Shown here: in pieces, positions 24,408-33,146 of the stretch
Position numbering within the stretch: the first letter of the stretch is position 1
Layout of the letters: each line of letters starts with the position of its first letter
Assembly: GCA_035604595.1 (NCBI GenBank)
Contig: DATNIE010000028.1
Location: 1-64,000, forward strand
DNA length: 64,000 nucleotides
Source: CAIKZZ01 sp035604595
GTDB lineage: Bacteria; Pseudomonadota; Gammaproteobacteria; Steroidobacterales; Steroidobacteraceae
Reading direction: 5' to 3'
Notes under the pieces: generated by a model
What the model was told of the DNA's origin: nothing
The model's database searches: none
The model's input: the letters and a program-made list of their open reading frames with translations, nothing else
Position numbers and translations under genes: made by a program

Positions 24408-25361
24408 ATGCACAGCTTCGTTGAGTGGTTGACCGCCTCCCGCGCCCGGGTGATCTTCGGCGCGGCGCTGCTCGCGATACTCGCGGTGACCCCGCTGTTC
24501 GTGACCTGGCTGCCCGGAGCCTTCCTCGTGCTGCTTGCGCTCAGGGGCTCGACGCCGGTGCCCGAGTGGCAGGCCGGCCTGATCTCGGGTCTGACGCTCA
24601 GCTGGCTGCTGCTGTCGGTCGGCGCGGGTCCGGTACCGGCGGTGCTGGTCGCAACGGCGCTGATCGTGCCGCCGCTGCTCGCCGGCCGCCTGATGGCACG
24701 CGGCGGCTCGTTGAGCCTTGCGTTCCAGCTCGCGACCCTGGCTGCGGTCGTGATGCTGGTGGTCGTGCACCTCGTTCTCGCCGATCCGCCGGGAGTGTGG
24801 CGGCCGTTCGTGGAGCGCCTCGCCGCCGATCTCGACCGCGTGGCGACGATGATGTCGAACGCCGGCAGCGGCTGGCATCCGCGCGACGAGGAGCTGCGCG
24901 AGGCGGCCTCCGCGGTCGTGAATTGGGGCGTCGTGGCGTGGCTGCTGCTCTTCAACACCATGGCGGCCGCGGCTGCAGGGCTCTACGCCTTCGGCCGTCA
25001 GACGCAGTCGGTACGCCTCGGGCCTGCGTTCCGGCAGCTGAAGGCGGGCCGGACGCTCGCGAGCGTCGCGATGCTGGTGACGCTGCTGTCGGTCACCGTG
25101 CGCTGGGATTTCGCGACCGACACCTCGCGGCTGTTCCTCGGGGCGTTCGTGCTGCAGGGGCTCGCGCTGCTTCACGCCGCGCGCGAGACGCTCGGCCTCA
25201 GCGGCGGGTGGCTGGTGGCGACGTACACGCTGCTGTTCATCCCGTTTGCGGCGCTGTTCGTCGAGGGCGCGCTGGCGGTGTTCGGGTTCCTCGACAACTG
25301 GCTGCCGCTGCGGGCGCGCCTCGATGCGCTCGCAGCGAAGGACAAGGCCCGCGGCGGCTGA
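24408..25361 (+). CDS. DUF2232 polytopic membrane protein
   Basis: A 317-residue membrane protein with about eight hydrophobic helices (IFGAALLAILAVTPLFVTWL, LTLSWLLLSVGAGPVPAVLV, LATLAAVVMLVVVHLVLA, NWGVVAWLLLFNTMAAAAAG, ASVAMLVTLLSV, LFLGAFVLQGLALL, GGWLVATYTLLFIPFAALFV). The location between rpsR and rplI and the length match the DUF2232 family found there in many gammaproteobacteria. Function is not established; the link to ribosomal genes is positional. Confidence 0.8.
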   Translation: MHSFVEWLTASRARVIFGAALLAILAVTPLFVTWLPGAFLVLLALRGSTPVPEWQAGLISGLTLSWLLLSVGAGPVPAVLVATALIVPPLLAGRLMARGGSLSLAFQLATLAAVVMLVVVHLVLADPPGVWRPFVERLAADLDRVATMMSNAGSGWHPRDEELREAASAVVNWGVVAWLLLFNTMAAAAAGLYAFGRQTQSVRLGPAFRQLKAGRTLASVAMLVTLLSVTVRWDFATDTSRLFLGAFVLQGLALLHAARETLGLSGGWLVATYTLLFIPFAALFVEGALAVFGFLDNWLPLRARLDALAAKDKARGG

Positions 25362-25409
25362 GCCGCGCGGGGATTTAGTCGGCCGATTCATCGACCTACA
25401 GGTGCTTGC

Positions 25410-25859
25410 ATGGAAGTGATCCTCATCAAGAAAGTGGCCAACCTCGGCAACATCGGCGATCGCGTCAAGGTGAAGGCGGGATACGGCCGCAATTTCCTGC
25501 TGCCGACCGGCCGGGCGACCCTCGCGACGGTCTCGAACATCGCCAAGTTTGAGGCGCAGCGCGCGGAGTTCGAGAAGAAGGCGGCGGCCGACCTCAGCAG
25601 CGCCGAGGATCGTGCTGCAGCGCTCACGGGCTTCCGGCTGACGATGGCGGCCAAGGCCGGCAGTGAAGGGAAACTCTTCGGCTCGATCGGCACGAGCGAC
25701 ATCGCCGAAGCCCTGACCCGCGCCGGACACCCGGTCGAGCGCTCCGAGGTGCGGATGCCTACCGGCCCGATCCGGACGATCGGCGAGCACGTCCTGACCA
25801 TCCACCTGCACACCGACGTCAACGTCGAGGTGACCGTCACCGTCGTCGTCGAGGAATAA
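25410..25859 (+). CDS. rplI: 50S ribosomal protein L9
   Basis: 149 residues. The N-terminal rRNA-binding domain reads MEVILIKKVANLGNIGDRVKVKAGYGRNFLLP, followed by the long connecting helix and the C-terminal domain (GKLFGSIGTSDIAEAL, TIGEHVLTIHLHTDVNVEVTV). Full family length, start at ATG 25410. Confidence 0.97.
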   Translation: MEVILIKKVANLGNIGDRVKVKAGYGRNFLLPTGRATLATVSNIAKFEAQRAEFEKKAAADLSSAEDRAAALTGFRLTMAAKAGSEGKLFGSIGTSDIAEALTRAGHPVERSEVRMPTGPIRTIGEHVLTIHLHTDVNVEVTVTVVVEE

Positions 25860-25952
25860 GACGCCAGACGGCGACCGGAGCCGCAGGCCGCCTCGCGTTC
25901 GGCGGCGAACTGGGTAGAATCGGACGGTCCCGCCGTTTCTCCGAGGTACACG

Positions 25953-27866
25953 ATGGCGCTCGCAGGCTCACCGCGCCGCACGCCGGAGGCCGCCGACGGC
26001 CTTCGGCTGCCGCCGCACTCGGTCGAGGCGGAGCAGGCCGTGCTCGGTGGCCTGATGCTCGACGCGTCGGCCTGGGACAGCGTTGCGGACGTCATACACG
26101 TCGCCGACTTCTACCGCCGTGACCACCAGCTGATCTTCGGGGCGATCGCCGAGCTGGTCGAGGCCCAGAACCCCTGCGATGCCGTGACCGTATCCGAGAC
26201 GCTCTCGGGCAAGGGGCTGGTCGATGAGATCGGCGGGCTCGCGTACCTGGCGCGCCTGACGCGCGACACGCCGAGCGCATCGAACGTGCGCGCCTACGCC
26301 GGAATCGTCCGCGACCACGCGCTGCTGCGCGAGCTCGTGCAGGCGGGTGGCGAAATCGCCTCAAGCGCGCTCGAGACGCGCGGCCGCGCGCCGGGCGAGC
26401 TGGTCGAGGAGGCGGAACGCCGGGTGTTCGAGATCGCCGAGCGCGGCTTGCGCTCGCGACGGGGATTTCAGTCGATCAAGGACGTCCTGCCGCAGACGAT
26501 CGACCGCATCGACATGCTGCACCAGAACCCCGGGGCCTTCACCGGCATTCCGACGGGTTACACCGACCTCGATCGGTTGACCGCGGGCCTGCAGGCCGGC
26601 GACCTGATCGTCATCGCCGGGCGACCGTCGATGGGCAAGACGACGCTCGCGGTCAACATTGCCGAGTACGCGGCGATCGAGCGCAAGGTCCCGGCGGCGA
26701 TCTTCTCGATGGAAATGTCGGCCGAGCAGGTGACGCTGCGGATGATCTCCTCGCTCGGACGCGTGAGCCAGGGGCAGCTGCGCACCGGCGCGCTGTCGGC
26801 CGAGGACTGGCCACGGATCACGAGCGCAACCGAGGTGCTCTCGCAGGCACCGATCTTCATCGACGAGACCCCGTCGCTGACGCCGACCGAAGTACGCGCC
26901 CGCGCCCGGCGCCTGAAGCGCGAGAAGGGTCTGGGCCTGATCGTCGTCGACTATCTGCAGCTGATGCAGGTCACCGGGTCCAAGGAGAACCGGGCAACCG
27001 AGATCTCCGAGATCTCCCGCTCGCTCAAGGCGCTCGCCAAGGAACTGCAGCTGCCGGTCATTGCGCTCTCGCAGCTCAATCGCAGCGTCGAGCAGCGCGT
27101 CGAGAAAAGACCCGTGATGAGCGACCTGCGGGAATGCGTGACCGGCGACACGCTCGTCCTGCTCGCCGATGGCGGGCGCACGCCGATCCGGCAGCTCGTC
27201 GGTGAGCGACCGCGGGTGCTGGCGATGGACGCCCAGTCCAGACTCGTGGCAGCTGCCTCGGATAAGGTCTGGAGCGTCGGATTGAGGCCCGTCTTCGAGG
27301 TCAGCCTCGCGCAGGGCCGGCGCATTCGGGCCACCGCGAGGCATCGGCTGTACACCGCGGCCGGCTGGCGGACCGTCGCCGAGCTCAGGCGCGGCGACCG
27401 GATGGCGGTGGCCTCGACGCTGCTCGGCGCCGCATGCACTGCATCGAACGACACCCTCTACCGCACGCTGGCAATCGCGGCAGGCCAATCGTGGGCGCCG
27501 GAAGTGGCGGTGGCAGCGTCGATCGGTTCGGCGGGCTCAGATTTCGCCTGGGAGGAGGTCCTGGCCATCGAGCCCGCAGGGGCCGAGGAAGTGTTCGATC
27601 TGACCGTTCCGGGGCCCGCCAGCTGGCTCGCCGACGGGATCGTCAGTCACAACTCCGGCGCGATCGAGCAGGATGCCGACGTGATCTTGCTGATCTATCG
27701 CGAGGAAGTGTACGAGCCGAACACCAGCCGCAAGGGCATCGCCGACATCATCGTCGCCAAGCAGCGCAACGGCCCGACCGGCGAGGTGCACCTGACGTTT
27801 CTCGGCGAGTACACCCGCTTCGAGAACCTGGTGGCCGAGTCCTACGGCGAGGGCGTGTTTCGTTGA
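25953..27866 (+). CDS. dnaB: replicative DNA helicase DnaB with mini-intein
   Basis: Hexameric 5'-3' helicase of the replication fork. 637 residues as encoded; removing the intein (395-567) leaves 464, close to the 471 of E. coli DnaB. N-terminal domain: LPPHSVEAEQAVLGGLMLD. RecA-like domain: LQAGDLIVIAGRPSMGKTT (Walker A Lys229), FSMEMSAEQVTLRM, GLGLIVVDYLQLM (Walker B) and LSQLNRSVEQR. The intein splits MSDLRE from SGAIEQDADVILLIYR, then the C-terminal KQRNGPTGEVHLTF follows. ATG 25953 has GAGG upstream. Splicing should be required for activity, since the insertion is in the conserved DNA-binding/ATPase region. Confidence 0.95.
   Translation: MALAGSPRRTPEAADGLRLPPHSVEAEQAVLGGLMLDASAWDSVADVIHVADFYRRDHQLIFGAIAELVEAQNPCDAVTVSETLSGKGLVDEIGGLAYLARLTRDTPSASNVRAYAGIVRDHALLRELVQAGGEIASSALETRGRAPGELVEEAERRVFEIAERGLRSRRGFQSIKDVLPQTIDRIDMLHQNPGAFTGIPTGYTDLDRLTAGLQAGDLIVIAGRPSMGKTTLAVNIAEYAAIERKVPAAIFSMEMSAEQVTLRMISSLGRVSQGQLRTGALSAEDWPRITSATEVLSQAPIFIDETPSLTPTEVRARARRLKREKGLGLIVVDYLQLMQVTGSKENRATEISEISRSLKALAKELQLPVIALSQLNRSVEQRVEKRPVMSDLRECVTGDTLVLLADGGRTPIRQLVGERPRVLAMDAQSRLVAAASDKVWSVGLRPVFEVSLAQGRRIRATARHRLYTAAGWRTVAELRRGDRMAVASTLLGAACTASNDTLYRTLAIAAGQSWAPEVAVAASIGSAGSDFAWEEVLAIEPAGAEEVFDLTVPGPASWLADGIVSHNSGAIEQDADVILLIYREEVYEPNTSRKGIADIIVAKQRNGPTGEVHLTFLGEYTRFENLVAESYGEGVFR
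27135..27653 (+). other. DnaB mini-intein, 173 residues, no homing endonuclease
   Basis: A protein-splicing element, residues 395-567 of DnaB. It starts with Cys (CVTGDTLVLLADGG, block A), has block B with TxxH (IRATARHRLYTAAGW), block F (EEVFDLTVPGPASWLADG) and ends in the block G dipeptide His-Asn before Ser+1 of the extein. Between blocks B and F there are only about 80 residues and no LAGLIDADG motif, so the homing endonuclease is missing. The site, inside SDLRE|SGAIEQDAD, is close to known DnaB inteins of Rhodothermus and cyanobacteria, and block A/B spacing resembles the Rhodothermus one. Confidence 0.93.
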
Positions 27867-28630
27867 CGGTTGCGGACGCGCTCAGGATCAACAAGTACCT
27901 GAGCGAGCGCGGCCTGTGCTCGCGTCGCGAGGCGGACGCCTGGATTGCGGCGGGGCGGGTGACGGTCAACGGGGCAGTCGCGACGCTCGGCACCAGGGTT
28001 GGGCCAGCGGATAGCGTGGAGGTGGACGGTGCGCCGCTCGGCGCCCCGACCCGGCACGTCTACATCGCCTTCCACAAGCCGCCGGGCGTCGAGTGCACGA
28101 CCGACACCCGCGTGCCCCACAACATCGTCGACTTCGTGGCCCACCGCGAGCGGGTGTTTCCGATCGGGAGGCTCGACAAGGATTCGGAGGGGCTGATCCT
28201 GCTGACCAATGACGGCGATGTCGTCAACAGCCTGCTGCGGGTCGAGCATCGCCACGAAAAGGAGTACGTCGTGACGGTCGACCGGCCCGTCACCGACGAA
28301 TTCCTCGCGGCGATGGCGCGCGGCGTGCCGATCCTCGACACGGTGACGGCGCCGGCCCGCGTCGAACGGGTCGCGAAGAACGTGTTTCGCATCGTGCTGA
28401 CGCAGGGCCTCAATCGCCAGATCCGACGCATGTGCGACGCCTTCGGCTACACCGTGCGGCGCCTGGTGCGCGTGCGCTTCGTCAACGTGCGGCTCGAGGG
28501 GATCGAGCCTGGCCGCTGGCGCAACCTGAGCGCCGCGGAGCTCGCGGGCCTGCTGCCCGGCGATCTCGCCGACCGCCGCCGTCGCAGCCGGCACAGGAGC
28601 GGTCAGGAAGACTCTGGCAGCGGCCGCTAG
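27863..28630 (+). CDS. rluF: 23S rRNA pseudouridine synthase, RluF type
   Basis: Isomerises uridine in helix 74 of 23S rRNA (U2604 in E. coli RluF) and may act on tRNA-Tyr. 255 residues: S4 domain (LRINKYLSERGLCSRREADAWI), catalytic motif FPIGRLDKDSEGLILLTNDGD with the catalytic Asp, HEKEYVVTVD, GLNRQIRRMCDAFGY, and an Arg-rich C-tail. Sequence order and NIVDFV near the catalytic loop favour RluF over RluB/RluE. The TTG start overlaps the dnaB stop (TTGA). Its stop overlaps that of the convergent aldolase gene. Confidence 0.88.
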   Translation: MTVADALRINKYLSERGLCSRREADAWIAAGRVTVNGAVATLGTRVGPADSVEVDGAPLGAPTRHVYIAFHKPPGVECTTDTRVPHNIVDFVAHRERVFPIGRLDKDSEGLILLTNDGDVVNSLLRVEHRHEKEYVVTVDRPVTDEFLAAMARGVPILDTVTAPARVERVAKNVFRIVLTQGLNRQIRRMCDAFGYTVRRLVRVRFVNVRLEGIEPGRWRNLSAAELAGLLPGDLADRRRRSRHRSGQEDSGSGR

Positions 28631-29688
28631 CCGGCGGCTCGTGCCCGGGCCGCGGCGAGCAGCGCCTCGATATCCGCCGGGCTCATGTCGTAGGCGGTCA
28701 CCAGGCGAATCACGGGGCCGGCGTGGCCGCGCGGCGCGGGCCAGTCGTAGAAGTCGTAGCCATCGGCGCGCAGCCCCGCGATCAGGGCCGCGGGCAGCGT
28801 GACGAACACCTCGTTCGCATCCACCGGGGCGACCAGGCTCCCGCCGAGCGTCGCGAGGCCACTCGCGAGCCGCGTCGCGAGCGCGTTTGCATGGCGCGCG
28901 TGCCTGAGCCACAGGTCGGCGTCGAGATAGGCGAGCAGCTGCGCGCTCAAGTAACGCATCTTGGACCAGAGGTGGCCGCCGCGCTTGCGCCTGAGCTCGA
29001 GTGCCGGCGCGAGCGCCGGATCGAACAGCACGACCGCCTCGGCCGCGAGCGCGCCGTTCTTGGTCGCGCCCAGCGACAGCGCATCGACGCCGCGCTTCCA
29101 GGTCGCCTCGGCCGGGGAGCAACCGAGGCACGCGAGCGCGTTGGCGAAGCGCGCGCCATCCATGTGGACCGGCAAGCCATGCCGGTGCGCGGTCGCGCAC
29201 AGCGCATCGAGCTCGCCCAAGCGGTAGACGGTGCCCCACTCGGTCGCCTGCGACAGCGTGACCGCCGCCGGCTGCACGTGGTGGACGCCCATCGCGCGCG
29301 CGAATGCGACCGCCTCGGCGACCTGCTCTGCGGCGATCTTGCCGCCCTCGCCCGGCAGCCCCAGCAGCTTAGCGCCTCCCGAGTAGAACTCCGGCGCCCC
29401 GCACTCGTCGGTCATCACGTGTGCGGTTTCGTGGCAGTAGATCCCCCCGTAGGGCGGAACGAGCGTCGCAAGCGCGAGCGCATTCGCTGCTGTGCCGGTC
29501 GTGACCGGGACGATGGCGAGCTCGCACTCGAAGACCTCGCGGGCCCGACTAGTCAGACGCTCCGTGTAAGGGTCGGCGCCGTAGGACGGCACGGGTCCGG
29601 TGTTCGCGGCGGCGAGCGCTTCGAGCATCTCGGGAGCCGCGGCGGTCACGTTGTCGCTGGTAAATGTCCTCCTCGGGCGCTCACTCAC
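28627..29688 (-). CDS. low-specificity L-threonine aldolase
   Basis: PLP enzyme cleaving threonine or allo-threonine to glycine and acetaldehyde. 353 residues from GTG 29688, with GAGGAGA at the right distance upstream. Motifs: TFTSDNVTAAAPEML, SYGADPYTERL, TGTAANALALA, YCHETAHVMTDECGAPEF, VHMDGARFANAL, and the PLP lysine in SLGATKNGALAAEAVV, followed by RKRGGHLWSKMRYLSAQLLAYL. The frame is open much further upstream, but the conserved N-terminus and Shine-Dalgarno fix this start. Followed on the opposite strand by rluF with a shared CTAG. Confidence 0.92.
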   Translation of the reverse strand: MSERPRRTFTSDNVTAAAPEMLEALAAANTGPVPSYGADPYTERLTSRAREVFECELAIVPVTTGTAANALALATLVPPYGGIYCHETAHVMTDECGAPEFYSGGAKLLGLPGEGGKIAAEQVAEAVAFARAMGVHHVQPAAVTLSQATEWGTVYRLGELDALCATAHRHGLPVHMDGARFANALACLGCSPAEATWKRGVDALSLGATKNGALAAEAVVLFDPALAPALELRRKRGGHLWSKMRYLSAQLLAYLDADLWLRHARHANALATRLASGLATLGGSLVAPVDANEVFVTLPAALIAGLRADGYDFYDWPAPRGHAGPVIRLVTAYDMSPADIEALLAAARARAAG

Positions 29689-29735
29689 GGTGACATCTCC
29701 TCGCGCAGGTCCTGACGGTTGGACCGGCGGCTCCG

Positions 29736-30965
29736 CTAGCTGCCGAACGGCGCCCGCGCGCGCCCGCCACGCACGACGCTGTGCAGGCGGCTGGCGCCGA
29801 GCCAGTAGCCGAACTCGCGGGCGTGCGCAAGGTCCCACAGGCACAAGTCGGCCCGCTTGCCAGGCTCGAGCGTACCGCACGACCCGGCGAGCCCGAGGGC
29901 GCGGGCGGCCTCGATCGTTGCGCCGCGCAACGCCTCCGTGGCCGTCAGCCCGAACTGAGCCCGGGCGAGCGCGACCGCGAGGGTGAGAGAGGTGCACGGG
30001 GACGTGCCCGGATTGCAGTCGGTCGCGACCGCGAGCGGCACGCCCGCGGCCCGCAGGTCGGCAAGCGGCGGCTTGTGCGTCTCGCCGATCACGAGAAACG
30101 CCACCGGCAGCATGACCGCGATCGTGCCGCTGCGCGCGAGCGCCGCGATTCCCGTCGCGGACACATACTCGAGGTGGTCGGCCGACAGCGCCCCGTACTC
30201 GGCCGCGAGTTCCGCGGCGCCCATCGGCGAGAGCTGGTCGGCGTGCACCTTGACCGCGAGCCCGTGATCGCGCGCCGAGCGCAGGACTTGCGCGCACTCC
30301 CGGACGCTGAAGGCGATGCCCTCGCAGAACACGTCGACCGCCGCGGCGAGCCCGGCCGCCGCGACCGCGGGGATCAGCTCGCGCGTGACGAGGTCGACGT
30401 AGCCGGCCCGGTCGCTCGCAAATTCGTCCGGCAGCGCGTGCAGCGCGAGCAGCGTCGGCACGACCTCGACGTCGAGGAGATTCCCGATGCGCCGGGCTGC
30501 GAGCAGCATCTTGAGCTCGGTCGCAACGTCAAGGCCATAGCCCGACTTGATCTCGACCGTCGTGACCCCGTCGGCGAGCAGGGCGCGGGCGCGCGGTAGC
30601 GCCGCAACGGCCAGCTCCTCCTCGGTCAGTCCGCGGGTGAGCGCCACGGTCGAGCGAATGCCGCCGCCCGCAGCGGCAATCGCGGCGTAGGTCGCGCCCT
30701 CGGCGCGCAGCGCAAAGTCGAGTGCCCGGTCGCCGCCGAACACGAGGTGCGTGTGGCAGTCGATGAGACCGGGCGTCAGGAGCCGTCCGCCACCCGAGTG
30801 CACGGCTCGGGCCAGCTGACGCGGTGCAGCACCGAGCTCTGACCGTGGCCCCACCCAGGCGATCGCCCCGCCCACGACCGCGACCGCGGCGTCCGGCACG
30901 AGGCCGAGGCCGGCCGGCTCGGTGAGCGTGACGGCCGTGACGTCAATCCACAGGGAATCCCACAC
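29736..30965 (-). CDS. hutI: imidazolonepropionase
   Basis: Third step of histidine degradation: hydrolyses imidazolone-5-propionate to N-formimino-L-glutamate. 409 residues, amidohydrolase fold: LLTPGLIDCHTHLVFGGDRA (metal His pair), GGGIRSTVALTR, VEIKSGYGLD, VKVHADQLSPMGAAELA, SADHLEYVS, VATDCNPGTSP (metal Asp). GTG 30965 start. Divergent from hutF, with the HutC-type operator between them. ltaE-like gene downstream on the same strand after 47 bases. Confidence 0.95.
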   Translation of the reverse strand: MWDSLWIDVTAVTLTEPAGLGLVPDAAVAVVGGAIAWVGPRSELGAAPRQLARAVHSGGGRLLTPGLIDCHTHLVFGGDRALDFALRAEGATYAAIAAAGGGIRSTVALTRGLTEEELAVAALPRARALLADGVTTVEIKSGYGLDVATELKMLLAARRIGNLLDVEVVPTLLALHALPDEFASDRAGYVDLVTRELIPAVAAAGLAAAVDVFCEGIAFSVRECAQVLRSARDHGLAVKVHADQLSPMGAAELAAEYGALSADHLEYVSATGIAALARSGTIAVMLPVAFLVIGETHKPPLADLRAAGVPLAVATDCNPGTSPCTSLTLAVALARAQFGLTATEALRGATIEAARALGLAGSCGTLEPGKRADLCLWDLAHAREFGYWLGASRLHSVVRGGRARAPFGS

Positions 30966-31001
30966 CGCCGGCGACCTCTGTCAAAACCCGGTCGAGGGCG
31001 C

Positions 31002-31032
31002 TATTATCGCAGGACGCAACCTGTATATACAG
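31002..31032 (+). promoter_or_regulatory. hut operator with overlapping promoter elements
   Basis: CTGTATATACAG at 31021-31032 is a perfect 12-base palindrome in the 87-base hutI-hutF gap, and matches the core of GntR/HutC-type operators (TGTATATACA). A -10-like TATTAT (31002-31007) would place the hutF start near 31014, so bound repressor would lie on the first transcribed bases. Read on the other strand, GATAAT at the same place could serve hutI. HutC encoded two genes downstream is the expected ligand-responsive repressor (urocanate in known systems). Confidence 0.7.
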
Positions 31033-31052
31033 CCCTGCGGAGCGGGACCCCG

Positions 31053-32423
31053 GTGAGACTACGGTTCGAGCGCGCGCTGTTGCCGGATGGCATCCACCGC
31101 AACGTCACTGTCGAGATCGGGCCCGACGGGCGGTTCGCCGCGGTCGGCGCGCCGGCGGGCGGGGAACGCGTGATTTCCGGCCTCGTGCTGCCGGGGATGC
31201 CGAACCTGCACAGCCACGCCTTCCAGCGCGCGATGGCCGGCAGCGCCGAGGTCGCGAGCGGCGCCGAGCACTCGTTCTGGGGCTGGCGCGAGGTCATGTA
31301 CCGGTTCGTCGAGCGCCTCTCGCCCGAGGACCTCACGGCCATCGCCGCGTTCGCCTATCTCGAGATGCTCGAGGCCGGCTACACCTCGGTCGCGGAGTTC
31401 CACTACCTGCACCATGCGCCGTCCGGGGCCGCGTACGCGGAGCCGGCCGCGCTCGCCGAGGCCGTGCGGCAGGGGGCGCGCCTCGCCGGCATCCGGCATC
31501 TGCTGCTGCCGACGCTCTACCAGCAGGGCAATTTCCGAGGCGAGCCTCTCAGCGGCGCCCAGCGCCGCTTCGCCAACGACACCGAGTCGTTCCTGAAGCT
31601 GTATGAGCACCTGAAGGCGCGCGAGTCGGGCCTCGAGACGACCGGCGTTGCGCTGCACAGCCTGCGCGCCGTGCCGCTGTCGGCGCTCGCCGCGGTTGCG
31701 ACCGCGGTGCGGGCGGCGGCGCGCCCCTGCCCGGTCCACATCCACGTGGCGGAGCAGCAGCGCGAGGTGCTCGACTGCCAGCGGTTCGCCGGTGCGCGTC
31801 CGGTCGAGTACCTGCTGGGTACCGGTGTCGTCTCCGACCACTGGTGCCTCGTGCACGCGACGCACGCGACCCGCGCCGAGCTCGCCTCGCTCGCCGCGAG
31901 CGGCGCCGTGGTTGGACTGTGTCCGACCACCGAATGCAACCTCGGCGACGGCCGCTTTGCGCTCGATGAGCTGCTGGCGGTCGGCGGCCGCTTCGGGATT
32001 GGCTCCGACAGCCACGTCTCGCTCGATCCGCGCGAGGAGCTGCGGCTGCTCGAGTACCTGCTGCGCGCCTGGCGGGAGCGACGGGTGATCGCGGTCGACG
32101 AGGGCGTCGCGAACTGCGGCGCGTTCCTGTACGGCGCGGCGGCGGCGGGCGGCGCGCAGGCGTGCGGGGCGGCGGCGCACGGGATATGCGCGGACGCACC
32201 GGCGGATTTCGTCGCCATCGACACCGACCGCGCGGAATTCGCCGGCATCGCCGACGCGGCACTCATCGATGCCTGGGTGTTTGCACCGCGGCCGGGCGCG
32301 ACGCGCGACGTGTGGGTCGCCGGCGAGCCGGTCGTGGCCGGCGGGCGGCACCGAGCGCGCGAGGCCATCGCCGCGCTCTATCGCGCGACCGCCGCGCGCC
32401 TCGCCGAGGGAGTGAGCCCATGA
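31053..32423 (+). CDS. hutF: formimidoylglutamate deiminase
   Basis: Converts N-formimino-L-glutamate to N-formyl-L-glutamate and ammonia, the deiminase branch of histidine degradation. 456 residues, amidohydrolase superfamily: PGMPNLHSHAFQRAMAG, EHSFWGWREVMYRF, EFHYLHHAPSG, VHIHVAEQQREVLDC, HATHATRAEL, GLCPTTECNLGDG, GIGSDSHVSLDPREELRLLEY. The HSHAFQRAM and SDSHVS motifs are typical of HutF. GTG 31053 start, GGAG upstream. Overlaps hutC by ATGA. Confidence 0.95.
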   Translation: MRLRFERALLPDGIHRNVTVEIGPDGRFAAVGAPAGGERVISGLVLPGMPNLHSHAFQRAMAGSAEVASGAEHSFWGWREVMYRFVERLSPEDLTAIAAFAYLEMLEAGYTSVAEFHYLHHAPSGAAYAEPAALAEAVRQGARLAGIRHLLLPTLYQQGNFRGEPLSGAQRRFANDTESFLKLYEHLKARESGLETTGVALHSLRAVPLSALAAVATAVRAAARPCPVHIHVAEQQREVLDCQRFAGARPVEYLLGTGVVSDHWCLVHATHATRAELASLAASGAVVGLCPTTECNLGDGRFALDELLAVGGRFGIGSDSHVSLDPREELRLLEYLLRAWRERRVIAVDEGVANCGAFLYGAAAAGGAQACGAAAHGICADAPADFVAIDTDRAEFAGIADAALIDAWVFAPRPGATRDVWVAGEPVVAGGRHRAREAIAALYRATAARLAEGVSP

Positions 32424-33127
32424 GCGCCGCGCCGGTGCCGCTGTACGAGAAGGTCAAGCACCACGTGCTCAGGCGCATCCGCTCGGGCGAGTGGGGCCCC
32501 GGCGCGCGCGTGCAGTCCGAACACGAACTCGTGCGCGAGCTCAGCGTCTCGCGGATGACGGCCAACCGGGCGATCCGCGAGCTGGTGCAGTCGGGGGTGC
32601 TGTCGCGGATCGCGGGCAGCGGGACGTTCGTCGCCGACCTGCGCTCAGCCGGGCATCCGCTGCAGATCCGCAACATCGCGGCCGAGATCCGCGGGCGCGG
32701 CCACTCGCACCGTGCTGAAGTCATCGCCGTCGACCGCATCGTCGCGCCGGCGGACATCCGCGCGCGGCTGAAACTTCGAACGCGACACGTGTTCCGCTCC
32801 ATCGTCGTGCATCACGAAAACGATGTGCCGCTGCAGCTCGAGGAACGGTTCGTGGATCCTGGCGTTGCGCCCGGCTACCTCGACGTGGATTTCGGTACCG
32901 TCACCGCGCACGAGTACCTGATGGAGGTCGCGCCCCTGGAGCGGGTCGAGCACGTCGTCCGGGCGGTCGTGCCGGTGGCGCGCGTCGCGCGGCTCCTCGC
33001 GCTCGGCGCCAGGGAGGCGGTGCTGCTGATCGAGCGCACGACCTGGAGCCGCGGCCGGCACGCCTCATTCGCACTGCTGCACCATGCCGGCGGGCGCTTC
33101 GCGCTGCGCGGCGTCTTTGATCTGTAA
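32420..33127 (+). CDS. hutC: histidine-utilisation repressor HutC
   Basis: GntR/HutC-family repressor. 235 residues: winged-helix DNA-binding domain about 8-75 (PLYEKVKHHVLRRIRSGEW, VQSEHELVRELSVSRMTANRAIREL, SGTFVAD), then a UTRA effector-binding domain about 95-230 (HRAEVIAVDRI, FRSIVVHHENDVPLQLEERF, EHVVRAVVP, AVLLIERTTWSRG). ATG 32420 overlaps the hutF stop. In known systems urocanate releases it from DNA; the palindrome at 31021-31032 is the probable target. Confidence 0.93.
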   Translation: MSAAPVPLYEKVKHHVLRRIRSGEWGPGARVQSEHELVRELSVSRMTANRAIRELVQSGVLSRIAGSGTFVADLRSAGHPLQIRNIAAEIRGRGHSHRAEVIAVDRIVAPADIRARLKLRTRHVFRSIVVHHENDVPLQLEERFVDPGVAPGYLDVDFGTVTAHEYLMEVAPLERVEHVVRAVVPVARVARLLALGAREAVLLIERTTWSRGRHASFALLHHAGGRFALRGVFDL

Positions 33128-33146
33128 TGTTCTGACACGAGGCCCT

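Noticed and set aside
27434..27862. Upstream extension of the rluF frame into dnaB
   Set aside because: It would overlap the intein and DnaB C-terminus in another register and is Arg/Gly-rich; the conserved S4 domain begins just after TTG 27863.
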